Shown piece by piece: positions 46,790 through 58,347 of a stretch of DNA of 64,000 nucleotides (its first letter is position 1; every line of letters begins with the position of its first letter). The notes beneath the pieces were generated by a model. That model saw only the letters and a program-made list of their open reading frames with translations. It had not been told where the DNA came from and ran no database searches. A program made the position numbers and the translations under genes. Origin of the DNA: Heliocidaris erythrogramma (lineage: Eukaryota; Echinodermata; Echinoidea; Camarodonta; Echinometridae); NCBI GenBank assembly GCA_025617745.1, contig CM046858.1:33488598-33552597 (forward strand). Direction: 5' to 3'.

Positions 46790-47851
46790 ATGGACTTTGC
46801 CAAGGCCTTCGACCGGGTGAACCGCAGCTTGCTGATCCATAAGCTCCAACGCTATGGTGTCAAAGGGTCCACTGCGTCCTGGATCTCCAGCTTCTTGACT
46901 GATAGGCGCCAGGCGGTCCTCGTGAACGGAAGCAAGTCATCCTTTGTCCATGTGAGATCAGGCGTGCCCCAAGGGTCAGTGCTCGGCCCCTGCCTATTTT
47001 TAGCTTACATCAACGATCTGCCCAACAGCCTGACCTCAAGGGTACGTCTATTTGCTGACGACACAGTAGTATCCAGAACAGTGACTAGCAACCTGGACCA
47101 AGACCAACTACAACAAGACCTCCAGCGCCTCACAGAGTGGGAGAAGAATTGGGATATGATGTTTCATCCTACCAAGTGTTCCTGTCTGTCGATCACCAGA
47201 AGCAGACGACCCTTGACGGCATCTTACAATCTGCATGGCCACACACTGGACAATGTAACTGCCGTCAAGTACTTAGGCTTCACCCTCCAGCAGAACATGG
47301 GCTGGGATGACCATGCCCACAACATCTACACCAAGGCCCGTAGAACACTGGGATTCCTCCGGAGAAATCTGAAGATTAGCTCACGGAAAGTCAAGGAGAG
47401 AGCATACAACGCATTTGTAAGACCTGTGCTCGAGTATTCATCCAGCGTCTGGGATCCTGCACCGCAGAAACACATCAGTAAGCTTGAGTTGAAACAGAGA
47501 CGAGCTGCTCGCTTTGTCTTAGGCAGGTACCATAACACTTCAAGTGTCACCAAGATGATCGACTCCCTTGGCTGGACATCCCTGGAGCAGCGTAGAAAGA
47601 TCTCGCGTCTATCCATGTTCTACAGGATCAACAATGACCAAGCCCACTGCCCAACAATCAAATCCAAAGTAGTTGCATTGCCACCTCGCCAAAGACGCTC
47701 CCACAGCAGGCAACTCCAACTTATCACCTGCAGGACGCAGTACAGAGCAACATCATTCCTACCACGAACTATAAAAGACTGGAATGGGCTCCCAGAGAAG
47801 GCAGTAGCAGCAATGACTCTTGGCACATTTGTGTCGAGAGTCAGCATGTAA
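46790..47851 (+). CDS. LINE reverse transcriptase, 353-codon open remainder
   Basis: Starts at MDFAKAFDRVNRSLLIHKLQ. It carries the palm motifs SGVPQGSVLGPCLFLAYIND and RLFADDT (catalytic FADD), the KYLGFTLQQNMGWDDH thumb-side motif and the C-terminal LELKQRRAARFVLGRYHNTSS region typical of CR1/jockey LINEs. The ATG is probably internal, since RT sequence continues upstream in broken frames. Uninterrupted over 1 kb, so the insertion is not very old, but the element cannot make a full protein. Confidence 0.88.
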   Translation: MDFAKAFDRVNRSLLIHKLQRYGVKGSTASWISSFLTDRRQAVLVNGSKSSFVHVRSGVPQGSVLGPCLFLAYINDLPNSLTSRVRLFADDTVVSRTVTSNLDQDQLQQDLQRLTEWEKNWDMMFHPTKCSCLSITRSRRPLTASYNLHGHTLDNVTAVKYLGFTLQQNMGWDDHAHNIYTKARRTLGFLRRNLKISSRKVKERAYNAFVRPVLEYSSSVWDPAPQKHISKLELKQRRAARFVLGRYHNTSSVTKMIDSLGWTSLEQRRKISRLSMFYRINNDQAHCPTIKSKVVALPPRQRRSHSRQLQLITCRTQYRATSFLPRTIKDWNGLPEKAVAAMTLGTFVSRVSM

Positions 47852-47870
47852 AAACCTTCAACAACACCTC

Positions 47871-48559
47871 TTTATCATAAAGAACAAAAAATATGCTTTA
47901 AAAAAAAGTTTGGTCTAGATCTACACCTAAAATGCCATAATAATCAACTCATTGATTGTGGGCGTCAACGGAAAGACAAGACGTGTAAATCAAATCCAGT
48001 TATCGGATTTAGAGTTACTGAAGAAAACACGGATGCATATGATTTGTAAAAATGAAATCACTTTCCAGGTTAGCGAGGGCTTTGGAAACTATTCTTACGT
48101 GCCTAAATCATTTCAAAATATTACAACAGAATGGGAATAAGGTACGACATTACAAGCAGATACGATTCAATGAGTGAATTCAGATGATGAGCATATAGAA
48201 TGAGTGCCTGAACATGGCAAACCCGTGATCAGTATGACAGTATGACATATACCTCTTCGGACTTGATTGTGGGTGGTTTACAACTTTTTGTTTTGTTAAT
48301 TGTTGTAGCTTTATTACCTCCCTTGTATATATTTTTTTTCTGATATGATTCATTGTATCCTTTGGTATACATCGTTTATGTCATGTCTTATGATATACGT
48401 ATATGATCTAATATGATTTATATGTTTAAGAACATAATATTTACAACTGTACAAGCAGCAATATTGTTTAATGCAGTAAAACAAATTTCATCAAATGTTG
48501 TGACATATAACAATACAAAAGCACGAGATGTAAGAATCATGACACAACACTGTATATAT
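47871..48559. other. No recognised feature
   Basis: AT-rich sequence between the LINE and repeat copy 2. Confidence 0.4.
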
Positions 48560-48980
48560 TAACGTGTTGTATACACAAGTATGATAACAATTATCTTAAC
48601 ATAATTAATGTTGAATGGCCAGATAACTTTGCAGGAAAAAGGTCACTGCCAACCAGCTATCAAAGAACCAATGCATGATGATTTTAAGGTAAGACTATAA
48701 CAAAAATGGACCTTTAGACATGTGCATAATTCGTCAGTATCACAAGAAGACTCATTATAGAAAAGGAGATCGAATTGGCAACACTGATCCAAGTCAATTA
48801 AAATCAGATAATGATGTAAAAATACAGGGTACCCAAATCTTTATAATATTATATTCTTTTACACGGCTTACAATCGTATTTGTTACTCTAAACACACTTG
48901 AAATATTAATACTGGTATGAAAACTAATATCATAGATATTAGTGATCTGAGATAAGTTATTTCTAAATCTGTTACTTCTC
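48560..48980 (+). repeat. Diverged direct repeat, copy 2
   Basis: Partner of 45480-46258; see that entry. Copy 2 is shortened between ACACGGCTTAC and AATACTGGTAT. Confidence 0.65.
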
Positions 48981-48994
48981 GCAAAACCTGTGTG

Positions 48995-49236
48995 CACAGG
49001 CGTAGCCAGGATATTTCAATAGGGGGGGGGGGCAGAGGTGAAGGGTCCAAGCGTATAACCAGGATTTCATTTTAGTGGGGGCGGTTGTGGGGCACGGGAA
49101 GAGTGCGAAATTGGTGATGAGCACGCTTTGCGTGCTCCCCAGATAACGGCTAGTAGCAAACAATTTTTGTAGGCGGAAAGTTATAGTTCGACGCCCGGAC
49201 CGCTTTTGAATTATTTTGACGCAACATTTCACATGC
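48995..49236 (-). repeat. Single unit of the 1-2674 repeat family, reverse orientation
   Basis: Read on the minus strand: a GTCCGGGCGTCGAACTATAA core, CTTTCCGCCTA, GTTTGCTACTAGCCGTTATC, GAGCACGCAAAGCGTGCTC, ATTTCGCACTCTTCCCGTG, then the end GGCTACGCCTGTG. This defines the family's right end and shows that the left-edge array is an expansion of one unit. Confidence 0.85.
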
Positions 49237-51993
49237 GAGGGAGTGAATCCAGAGTGAATCTAGGGATTAGGGATTAGGGATGACGTTAGGCGCCCCCCCC
49301 CCCCCCCCGAGTGCCCAAAACTATCTACGTTATTGTACAAGCGAGGGAGCAAAGCGACCGAGCCGCAAATTTTTCACTTTTTCACACTAAAAAGCGCATT
49401 TTCTTGTGTATTTTCCCAGGAAATTTTGCATTTCACCACCGCAGTTGAGCGGTATAGAGAAGCTCGAATTGTATGCATTGATAAACGGTTTTCTATTCAC
49501 TTACTTCTACAATCGGGAGCAGAACTAACAAAAACCCTATATAGGCTTGAGAAAGAGTCGAGAAATTCAGCAAGGCGACCTGAAGTTGAGATTTCTTTCA
49601 AAAATTGAACCTTTGCAAATGCTGTTTTATACGCTTTATCCTATATTGGGAGTGCAATATTTATCAGGAGTCATATGAAACTTACATAATAATAGCAAGC
49701 AAAGCAATTACACCCGGGATCGACAGCCATGGTAACAGGGGTGCAGGGAGGGGAGAGTTATCCCCCCCCCCCAGATAACGGCTTGTAGCCCCTTTTTAGG
49801 CCCTTTTCTCTCACATCCCCCGCTTTTTCGGTCTCGCTCTCGCTCTTTTTTTTTTTAGTGGCTGAATGCAAAATCAAAGTCCTTGTCTTTGTACTTCCCC
49901 TCCCACCCTAGAAAAGGAAACTCTTAAAATGTTTATCGAAATGAATAATGGAATGAACAGAAACAGGTATTTAAGTTAAGTAATGAACAAATGGTGATCC
50001 CCCCCCCCCCCCCCCAAAAAAAAAAAAAAAAAAAAAAAGTTAAAAAAAAATGCGGTTTTATTACACAATTTATAGTCTATTTACTTCACTGATTATCTCA
50101 ACACAAAAAAGAAAGATAATTTTCGGATGTATATTAATTCAATTTAATAAGATATGGTTATTATGAAAGTATATATTTGTCCATAGACAAACCAACCACC
50201 AGAATAGCGTGTTGCATGTAAACAATCATATTCGTACTTGTGTCTTTTAAATTCATTATTACACTTAAATGGGGGGGGGGGGGGGGGGATCTTCAAGTGA
50301 ATGTTCGATAATCACATGGCTTTCTTGAACAATTATGTAGGCCACATGTGGGCTCTATTGATTTGAGTTTTTAACGAATTTTTAAAAGTTAATAGGTTAA
50401 TAATAATAATTATCACTGTTAAACCTCCATTCACATGATTCAGCGAATTAGATAAAAGTGTCCTCGTCTTCTTTGGAGATTGAGTTATACATGTAATGAG
50501 GTTTGTTGTTCTAGTTTTTATCACTTGTGGTCTATAATAGATGATAACATCTTTCTAATGCATTGTCAAGTATTTAAAGTTTTCTTTTTCAAATTTCCCA
50601 AACTGCTTTCAGCTTTAATTTCCGAATACTATTTTTGTCATTTCTGACTCTAGTACTTTTATCTCATGCGTCTCATATTCGTTATTATATAAACTCATTA
50701 GAATTCATGGGGAATACCTTATTTTCTCAGTATTTTCTTAGTGAAAAGGAATCAAGATTTGTCTCCAAGTACTATTTTCCCGTACTTCCCCCCCCCCCCC
50801 CCCTGCTCACCAATTCCATTTGACTATGACTTTGCAAACTTTAACTGTGAAAACCGAACTTGGGCATTAATGTTACCACACAGGTGTTTGCATCTTCACA
50901 CCGTAGAGATGGTAAAGTGTTTAAAAAAAAATTTAATCCAGATGTAGTAATCCTATTCATCTGGTAATATTATCCATTCTACGAATTTTCAATACACATA
51001 CACGTGCTAAATATATTTAAAGATTGCGCATTTAAATAGTTTATACGCGTCATTCGACTTATTTGATAAGTTGTGTTTTGCAGATAATTATAATTATAAT
51101 CTGTATACATTAAGTTTGGAATGGAAACAGCGGCGTCGCTAGAGGGGAGTGGGTAGCACCCCACTCAGAATTGCGGTCGGCAAATGCACCACCTCTACAG
51201 GGGCGTCGCTAGAACATTTTGAATTGGGGTGTGACTCCCAAATTTACCCTCAACTTTTTAGGGTACATGTAAATGACACCCAAATTTGCCAACCAAAATG
51301 CTGCACAATAGTCTCCCCCTCAATGTACTACTTATAATAAAAGAAAATCGCAGTTGTAGAGGTCTAGATCATACGGGCCTATTTTCGAAAGGGGGAGGGG
51401 GCTGACGCCTTTTGCCCAAATAGCTAGTTTTTCAATTTCTTAATTTTTGCCATCGAGCGAAGCGAGCGAGCAAAAATGGAAAAAAAAAATTGTAGTGAAA
51501 ATGTATGGGAGATCCAGGTGAGTTGAGTCACAAGGAGAGTTGATCCACCTCCTAGAACTACCACTTGCATTCAATAAAGAAAGTTCCAACGCTCTCTGTT
51601 GGTAGTGTGTCAGTCACATATCTTTCTTTTCAGTTGAGGCAAAAAGTTGCATAACACCTCTATAAACATGAGGTGAAGGAAGAACTCTAAATTGCTCCAA
51701 AAAGTGGATTTTAGAGTTAGAGGTTCGACCCTTTCTATCATCTACATAGGAACAGTTACTTTTGTCGCATTGTGGGCAACATGTAGCCTGTGCATTGTAA
51801 ATTTATTAAAGATGTTTTGATGGAATTTGATAGAACTGCTTTGGAAGGAGTCAATTCAAATGTCAAAAAGGCCGACCTGGGGAGAGATGAGCCACCAATC
51901 ATTAGAATACTTGATCCATGGCTCAGCTCTCCTCTGGTACACATTTTATACCAGTTTGTGATATTACTACTTGAAAAAGAAACTGCTGTATTC
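49237..51993. other. Non-coding with simple repeats and short dispersed-repeat pieces
   Basis: (GGATTA)n at 49262-49280; C-runs at 49292-49308, 49760-49771, 49999-50015 and 50788-50803; A-run at 50016-50038; G-run at 50271-50288. GGGGCGTCGCTAGA ends occur at 51131 and 51200. AGATAACGGCTTGTAGC at 49772-49788 is a fragment of the 1-2674 family. CGAGCGAAGCGAGCGAGC at 51454. No gene supported. Confidence 0.5.
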
Positions 51994-52142
51994 AAAAGAG
52001 CACATTTTTCGCAAAAAAACACACGAATATTCGCACATTCATCAGAGTTGTAAATATTGAATCTTCATGGATGGAATAATTCGTCATTCTTCACGGGAAG
52101 TACTCTATTTGCAGTGGTTTGTGGTGTATATAGTTGGTTAGA
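51994..52142 (+). repeat. ~148-bp direct repeat, copy 1
   Basis: From AAAAGAGCACATTTTTCGC to GTATATAGTTGGTTAGA; nearly identical to 52528-52673. Confidence 0.9.
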
Positions 52143-52527
52143 CAGAAACTGCACATCCCTTTTTGTCAAATTCAAGCCTACGTACGCTACGTGAAACACA
52201 ATGTCATATTAACCCACATATTGTACAATTTATAGGATCATAACATCTATGTCTCCACAGAAAACAGTAGCCAACTATCTACCAACTTGTATTTCAATCA
52301 TTTTTGTTTTGGAATCCATGTGTTGCGAATATCTAGCATCATAGAAACATTATTAGTTAATCAGTTCAATCTGAACCTTCCATTTCAGTTATCCAGTCTG
52401 TTTAAGTAAGCTAATAAGAACATTTTGACAGGAATTTAATAGGCTCACATTTCAAGGAATAACATGTAGCTCAAAATCGCAAACAGTTCAATTGATTTAG
52501 TAGCCTCAAAAGGAGGAAATAACATGC
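52143..52527. other. No recognised feature
   Basis: AT-rich spacer between the two direct-repeat copies. Confidence 0.4.
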
Positions 52528-52673
52528 AAAAGAGCACATTTTTCGCCAAAAAAAAGAATATTTGCACATTCATCAGAGTTGTAAATATTGAATCTTCATT
52601 GATGGAATAATTCGTCATTCTTCACGGGAAGTACTCTATTTGCAGTGGTTTGTGGTGTATATAGTTGGTTAGA
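52528..52673 (+). repeat. ~146-bp direct repeat, copy 2
   Basis: Differs from copy 1 mainly in the A-run after TTTTTCGC and two substitutions; 534 bp apart, same orientation. Confidence 0.9.
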
Positions 52674-53359
52674 TACGAACAATCAAAATTACAAGTATGT
52701 ATGTATTGATAACGTACAAAGTCCTATTTATATTTTAAACACCTTTTTTTATTTCCGAAGTATTTTAGGTTATCCTTTTTATTGAATCTGTATAGGCGTA
52801 TGGTAAAATTGTGACAGTAGGGCTGATGTTTTTAACTGTAATTTCAACAGTTCGAAATTTGGGCGAACAAGCAAGCAAAAGACTAAAACTTTACTATAGT
52901 GTAATTAGAATGATTAATATACATGTAATGAATGATCTAAATAAGATATACAAATCATAAATGAACCCTCTCGCTGCCTGAATATGGGGTGAAGGTTGAC
53001 CGAACATTGTCAATTCAAAATCACTGGGGGATGGGGGCTGCAACCCGACGGACCTTGTAACGTATAACCGCAAAGGAAACTAAAAATATTCAGTAAAATA
53101 TTTGTATCTCTGCAACAGTGTGTGGTTTTATGGAAATTTATGATTGCCTTTTTTGTCTTTTTTGGTGGACTAACTTTATGTGCAGTGACCGCATCTGTAT
53201 TTCCGCATACTGGTTGTGTATACAATGAAATTAAAAGAACAACTTTTAGCTTAATGCCTTCCTGTAAGTGGCCATTAAATATAATTATCATATCCAGTCC
53301 ATCTGTTTTCTTCGTTAAATGTTACAGCTTATAATTGAATTCTGCTCCCATCTTCTATA
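52674..53359. other. No supported gene
   Basis: A 70-codon hydrophobic frame at 53122 lacks any other support and is not called. Confidence 0.4.
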
Positions 53360-53740
53360 CAGTGTGAGTCAATAAAAAGGATACCCATATTCAAGCCCCA
53401 ATATTTGAAAAAACGAAGTGAAATCGCTAAAATGTATTATAATGGCATGATAGTTGGTGATGTTTTCTTTAATTTGATAGGCTGCTCACCAAAATGCGAT
53501 CATGGGTTACTGAGCGCTGGTATGTCAGATGTCTTTGCCCAAGTTTGGGCTGAATGGTGTTCATTTCACTCAAAACTTGGGCAGAGGCAAATTTGTTATT
53601 GTCGAATTTCATTGACCAAGGGGTCAACTGTAAGGAAACTTGATAGGCTACAATATGAATATATCTGATTAAATCTATATGTCCTGATTGCAACGACATT
53701 TATGGTTGAATCTGTGTTATATTTTTATTGATTCACGCTG
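53360..53740. mobile_element. Mariner-type MITE, 381 bp, TA target
   Basis: Inverted ends CAGTGTGAGTCAATAAAAAG (left) and, inverted, CAGCGTGAATCAATAAAAAT (right), each flanked by TA (53358-53359, 53741-53742). No transposase; the interior is mostly unrelated sequence. Confidence 0.8.
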
Positions 53741-53794
53741 TATGTGGAGGGGCATGTGTACTCGATATGGGACGTATTCTGAAAGGTTACAGCC

Positions 53795-53985
53795 CTATAG
53801 CTAGAAAGTCTGATAGTTAGCGGGTCCGATATACCGACACCCAATAGATAGAAGGTTCGATAGACCGAATGTACGAGAGGGTCCAATAGACAGACGGTTC
53901 TATAGACCAAATCGGCGGAGGGTCCGATAGTCCGAAGGTACATCAGGGGTCCGATAGTTAGAAGGTCCGATAGACCGGCAATAAC
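53795..53985. repeat. Degenerate minisatellite GGTCCGATAGACCGAA
   Basis: About ten imperfect ~16-25 bp units of GGTCCGATAG(A/T)CCGAA(G). Units contain the near-palindrome GGTC...GACC. Confidence 0.8.
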
Positions 53986-55691
53986 GTAAGAAAGGTAAAA
54001 TAAGTGCATACAATAAGTATTAAAAAGTGGGGAACTTATTTTTTATACATTGTTTTATACATTTTCAACATGTTAAAAGTATTTTATCAGAGCATCATCA
54101 TCATCACCGTTAGGCGGGGGTGGTCCAACCATGCAGCTCAGCCCCCCCCCCCCCCCGGTTAATTTTGCCACTAAACCGATGTATTGGCAATGGGGAACGG
54201 TGACCATTTTTGAAACATGGAAATCTAATTATATGGTGCACACTAAAGTCCCGAGGCCTATCGTGCCCGAAGCATTTTTTTCCTGGTGGAGCAAGCTGAG
54301 GAAAGGGCGTCCCCTTCTAACACGTGTTATTTTTTAAACAAAGAAATTTTATGGGGTGTATACTTTATAGTTGAATTTTCATTAAAAGTAACAAAAGATA
54401 AGATTCTGACCGATAAAAATGAAATTGTTTCAATTAGGCCCTACCACCTTCTTTGTTGAGGGTTTTCAGGTGATATTTTCCTACCAGCTATGATGTCAGC
54501 TTTTATACTCTTTTGAATGTTCGCCGACTACACCCGTACTACTACCTTGTGGCAAATTATAGTTTGTGCACTCTGTCGGGTAAATTATACCATTTTTTAT
54601 GGGGGGGGGGGGGGGGGGGGGGGGGGAATTCGAGAATAGTCGGATACCTCACTGCCCGAATATTATGATATTCGGGCTTCTTGTTGCTGCAGGACGTATT
54701 TGCTTGCTGCAAGAAACAATCTCGGCCTAGTTTCTTGATTGTATGAGCGAGCAAAGCGAGCGAACAAGAGAGAGAGAGAGAGAAAAAAAGAAGAGTTTTG
54801 TATCCTGAGAATAGGTTCTATCGTATTGTTATTCCGTTTTTATAATCTGTGTAACATGTTATCGGCATCTTCCGTTCTCATATTGAGAAGAGACTATTGG
54901 TCACAGGCCATTATTTCTGAAAATTCATCTCTTTAGCCCCTTTAGGTCAACTTGCCGCTAACATTCTTTGAGTCGAAAAATAGCATAACAATAGCTAGAG
55001 ATTCATGATGGAAACCAAATAACTTCCATAAGAATATGACTTTTTAATATAATTGGCATTGGTTTGTATTACCTTTTAACGTATGAAATGCGTTAATAAG
55101 CCGTTATCCCAAGTCTAGACACCAAGGATGAAGTTGGAAGTCCCCCCGACCGCCAAGGCCGGGCGGAACAGGTGCTCCCCCTTTTTACGAGCTTGTTTAT
55201 GCAAACCAGGCTCGGCGGTGGAGATTTCCAACTTCTCTCCCACTTTTCTTCGTGGTCTTATTCGAGTAGCATGTTTTTACTTTCCCTGCTTGCTACTACC
55301 AATTTTCGTACAATAAATTTGTGGAATCATCGTTGCTTTAGTACCTTTCCTGCAATACCAAAGTTTTGAGTTCAGGTCTTCTTGGCAGCTGAAATCGGTA
55401 CATAGGCTGACTGATTCATTTATTTTAGAACGCTTCGCGGTTCGGATTTAAATCAGTGTTTCAACACAGCTTTTAGAACGAGTGTGTGTACAGCAATTTT
55501 TCATGTTCCACGATTTATGTGACAATAGTATCTAGAACGCTTCGCCGATAGCTGCTGATCGTGCACTCAGTTTCATCGAATGCCTGTCTGCGAATTTCTT
55601 TTGGAATACTGATCAGCTACATTCGTCTAACTATTTCCTTGCCTCGTTAGTCTTGACTTTTGGACCGGGTTTGTGTTTTACTTGGAGTATA
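53986..55691. other. Non-coding with C/G-runs; possible 5' region of the recombinase element
   Basis: C-run 54142-54157; G-run 54601-54626; a GCGAGCAAAGCGAGCGAAC motif at 54745 followed by (GA)n. A loose inverted repeat, GAAGTTGGAA...CCGCC with GGCGG...TTCCAACTTC, lies at 55130-55233. AGAACGCTTCGC recurs at 55427 and 55533. No exon supported. Confidence 0.45.
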
Positions 55692-56806
55692 ATGCCTAAG
55701 CAGGGGAAGCAAAGGTCGACCAGGAAGGCGGCGGCGCGACGCTCTCGAAGGTCTGATGTGGACGAACATGATGTAGCACCTCCGGCCGCAGTCGTATTGG
55801 ACGATGACGTCGATCCAGGCGAGTCTGGAAACGATGGACAGGTTTCGTCACCTGGCGCCGGGCGCGGATCGGCTAGGATGCGACCTACCCACCCATCTAT
55901 GGCAGAGCTTCTTATAGAAAGGAATCGCCTCCTGTTTGCCTCTCGAGCGCCGAGTACTCACTCTACTTACGAGAAAGCCTGGTCTGCATTCCAGCAGTTT
56001 AGGTTGCGATATCACTACGATATAAGTATTAAACCAGATGTTGGGCAAGTCGCTCAATTTATATCTTTTCTTTCATGGCATGGCTATGCAGGGGCAACTA
56101 TTAGTACATATATTTCTGGTATAGCTTTCGGTATGCAGGCATTAGGATGGCCCGATATAACAAACGGTTTTGTAATTCGTCGATTGGTTGACGGATGTAG
56201 GCGCAGAAATGCCCGCCATGATACACGATGTCCCATAACTTTGCCCATTCTCAAATCAATTATCAATTCCATTTCACACGTTTGCAAGAGTACCTACGAC
56301 CAGGCGTTATTTCGAGCCGCATTTCTGGTAGCGTTTTTTGGTTTTCTTCGGGTGGGGGAGTTCACAGCAAAATGAGTCCCTCTCCCTTATCACAGGAGGA
56401 CGTTCACATATGGGGTACAAACAGTAACAAAAAAAATGCATGTAACAGTTCGTAGGTCTAAAACGAATCAAACAGGGAGGGGGTGTCGCATTGTGTCCAG
56501 TACGAGCCGTGGAAGATTACCTATCTATCCGTAGTGGTACTGGGGACGCCTTTTTTCGGCATTTCGACACGCATCCGTTAACGAGGCATGAGTTCAGTGG
56601 AAAGTTGAAGCGAGTGATAAACTTTATCGGTTTACCTGTTGCCTTTTATTCCTCTCATTCCTTTCGTATTGGGGCCGCAACGTCTGCCGCGATGGCGGGC
56701 GTACCTGATGTTTGCATCCAAAATGGGCCGGTGGGTTTCTGATGACACTCACCTGCAATATATTCGTGCTGACACAACCGTGCTAAACGACCATTTAATT
56801 AATTGA
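55692..56806 (+). pseudogene. Tyrosine recombinase of a Crypton or DIRS/Ngaro-type element
   Basis: Opens MPKQGKQRSTRKAAARRSRR (basic), then an acidic linker, then a core-binding domain (NRLLFASRAPSTHSTYEKAW ... ISTYISGIAFGMQALGW) and the catalytic domain: FLRVGEF (first Arg), SSHSFRIGAATSAAMAG (His-x-x-Arg), MGRWVSDD (Trp) and LQYIRADT (nucleophile Tyr). These are the tyrosine recombinase residues in order. The frame breaks at a TGA (56373), near 56420, near 56488 and near 56730, so it is not functional. No reverse transcriptase is seen nearby, which favours Crypton, but a truncated DIRS/Ngaro copy is equally possible. The length (about 370 residues) is normal for such a recombinase. Confidence 0.85.
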
Positions 56807-57137
56807 ATTGTACTGGGGTAGAGTTCTCTTAATGTCTTTTTCCCAGTTTCCCACAGCGACATATAAAAGAGGTAAAGAATGGGGCTTTATGAAGGAGCTG
56901 TATATGTAAGCTTTACTCACTGGTGTCCACAGTCCTCCCTGCTGCTTGCCTTTTCTCTTTTATATCTCCCATTGCAGTTAAACGACGGGCTAGTGTCATC
57001 ACACACAAGTTTGATTATGCCTTCTACTGGAAGCTTGTTTTATTTTGGGTCATCCACGCGACGAGGCACTAGTTCGGCACGCGACCTAACCACTGACCTT
57101 TGGGTCATCGCACTATTTGATGAGGCCGAGGCGCTTT
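56807..57137. other. Downstream part of the recombinase element, unresolved
   Basis: Contains an open stretch ending ARDLTTDLWVIALFDEAEAL just before the SINE. Ngaro-type elements can carry a second protein downstream of the recombinase; similarity here is too weak to claim it. Confidence 0.25.
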
Positions 57138-57422
57138 ATAATAATAATAATAATAATATTGGATATTTATATAGCGCTCATAACCACCATGTGTGGTGCT
57201 CAAGGCGCTCCAATATTACCCCGGCTTTAGCTAGGCTACCGATTTCGGTGCTCACAGCATTCAAGGAATTAATTCCTGCCGGTACCCATTTAACACCTGG
57301 GTGGAGAGTGGCAAATGTAGATTAATGTCTTGCCAAAGAACAGTAGTGCCGCGCCGGGGTTCGAACCCACGACCTTCCCATCTCCAGTCAAGTGTTCAAA
57401 CCACTCGACTACGACACCTCTA
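57138..57422 (-). mobile_element. tRNA-derived SINE
   Basis: On the minus strand the head starts at about 57422 with polymerase III boxes: A box TAGTCGAGTGG (57411-57401) and B box GTTCGAACC (57365-57357), both matching consensus. A tRNA-unrelated body follows, then GAGCGCTATATAAATATCCA and an (ATT)n tail at 57140-57160. The tail resembles the LINE 3' end at 60820-60898 (AAGCGCGTTATAAGTACTAA plus (TAA)n), suggesting that LINE family as mobilisation partner. Confidence 0.92.
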
Positions 57423-58347
57423 CTCTACTCACCTCTACTTTACAGAGGTAGCGGATAACGAGGTTTGGAATACTCATTGAATGAACATGTTGAATGAAAG
57501 CTGGTATCCACGAACCCTTAACAATTTTAGTCGGCCAGTGCTAGCTCTCATTTATCTTGGGCCAAGCCTCGCTCGCATCTGTATTGAGAAGTCCCTGGAC
57601 CTTTCCTTCTTCATCAGTTTATAATTCTAGCTAGCGATCTCTGCCTTGCCCCCCCCCCCCCCCCCCCTATCTGGGGATACTTTATTTTGCTACTTGTTTG
57701 CTTCTGTTCTTAAGAGTTAAATGATGATGATGATGATGCTCCAATTATTTCAGTCCGTTGAGGATTGTGATTGTACTCATTACTACCTTTCCACCTCTTC
57801 GTTTCGTTATTGTTATTTCGTCAGCTTCAGGGTTGTTATATTTTTTACTTTTGACGCCTTTAGCTGGGGCAGCTTATGCAGGGGCATCATTGTCATCATC
57901 ATCATCCTATCGTACTGTTTGTTATATTCTTTAATTTCTTCATTTTCGTGTTTATTATATCAATATAATTATCATTATTTTATCATCATAGTTATCATTA
58001 CCATCCCATCTCCTCTTCTTCATGTTATTTTGTTCGATCTAATTTTATCGTCGCTACCATATTCATTTTCTATTGCTATGCACTTTTCATAAAGTTTTAG
58101 CGAAACTTTCCTAAATGTTCATCCTGTGTTGTGGCGGCGGGCTGACTCTCCTGGCAGTTTGAGCCAGCCCGTTTGGCGAAATTGCATTTTTTGGCCACAC
58201 CACATTCTGATATTCAGTACGCTTACATTATTTTGTAAATCAAAACAGTGTATAACAAGAGGCTTCCTGAGATGAAGGGTTCGAATTTGGTTTTGGAACA
58301 ATCGAAAAAGAATGCATATTATATCACACGTTTGCCAGGTAGGTTGT
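57423..58347. other. No supported gene; microsatellites
   Basis: C-run 57650-57667, (ATG)n at 57721-57738, (ATC)n at 57890-57906. The 123-codon hydrophobic frame at 57721 arises from T-rich simple sequence. Confidence 0.45.

Larger units (their letters stand above)
46363..47870 (+). mobile_element. 5'-truncated CR1/jockey-type LINE
   Basis: Reverse-transcriptase sequence begins near VEIEISVEGVGKQMSNLNPY (46350) and runs to the protein end at 47851, followed by a short AT-rich 3' flank. The endonuclease and ORF1 are absent. Tail repeats are not obvious. Confidence 0.85.

Noticed and set aside
53122-53334. Small hydrophobic frame as a membrane protein
   Set aside because: Length expected by chance; no supporting signals.
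57350-57422. Functional tRNA gene
   Set aside because: A and B boxes are present but no cloverleaf acceptor stem closes and a SINE body with (ATT)n tail follows.
57721-58092. 123-codon frame starting with a Met run
   Set aside because: Produced by (ATG)n and T-rich simple sequence.
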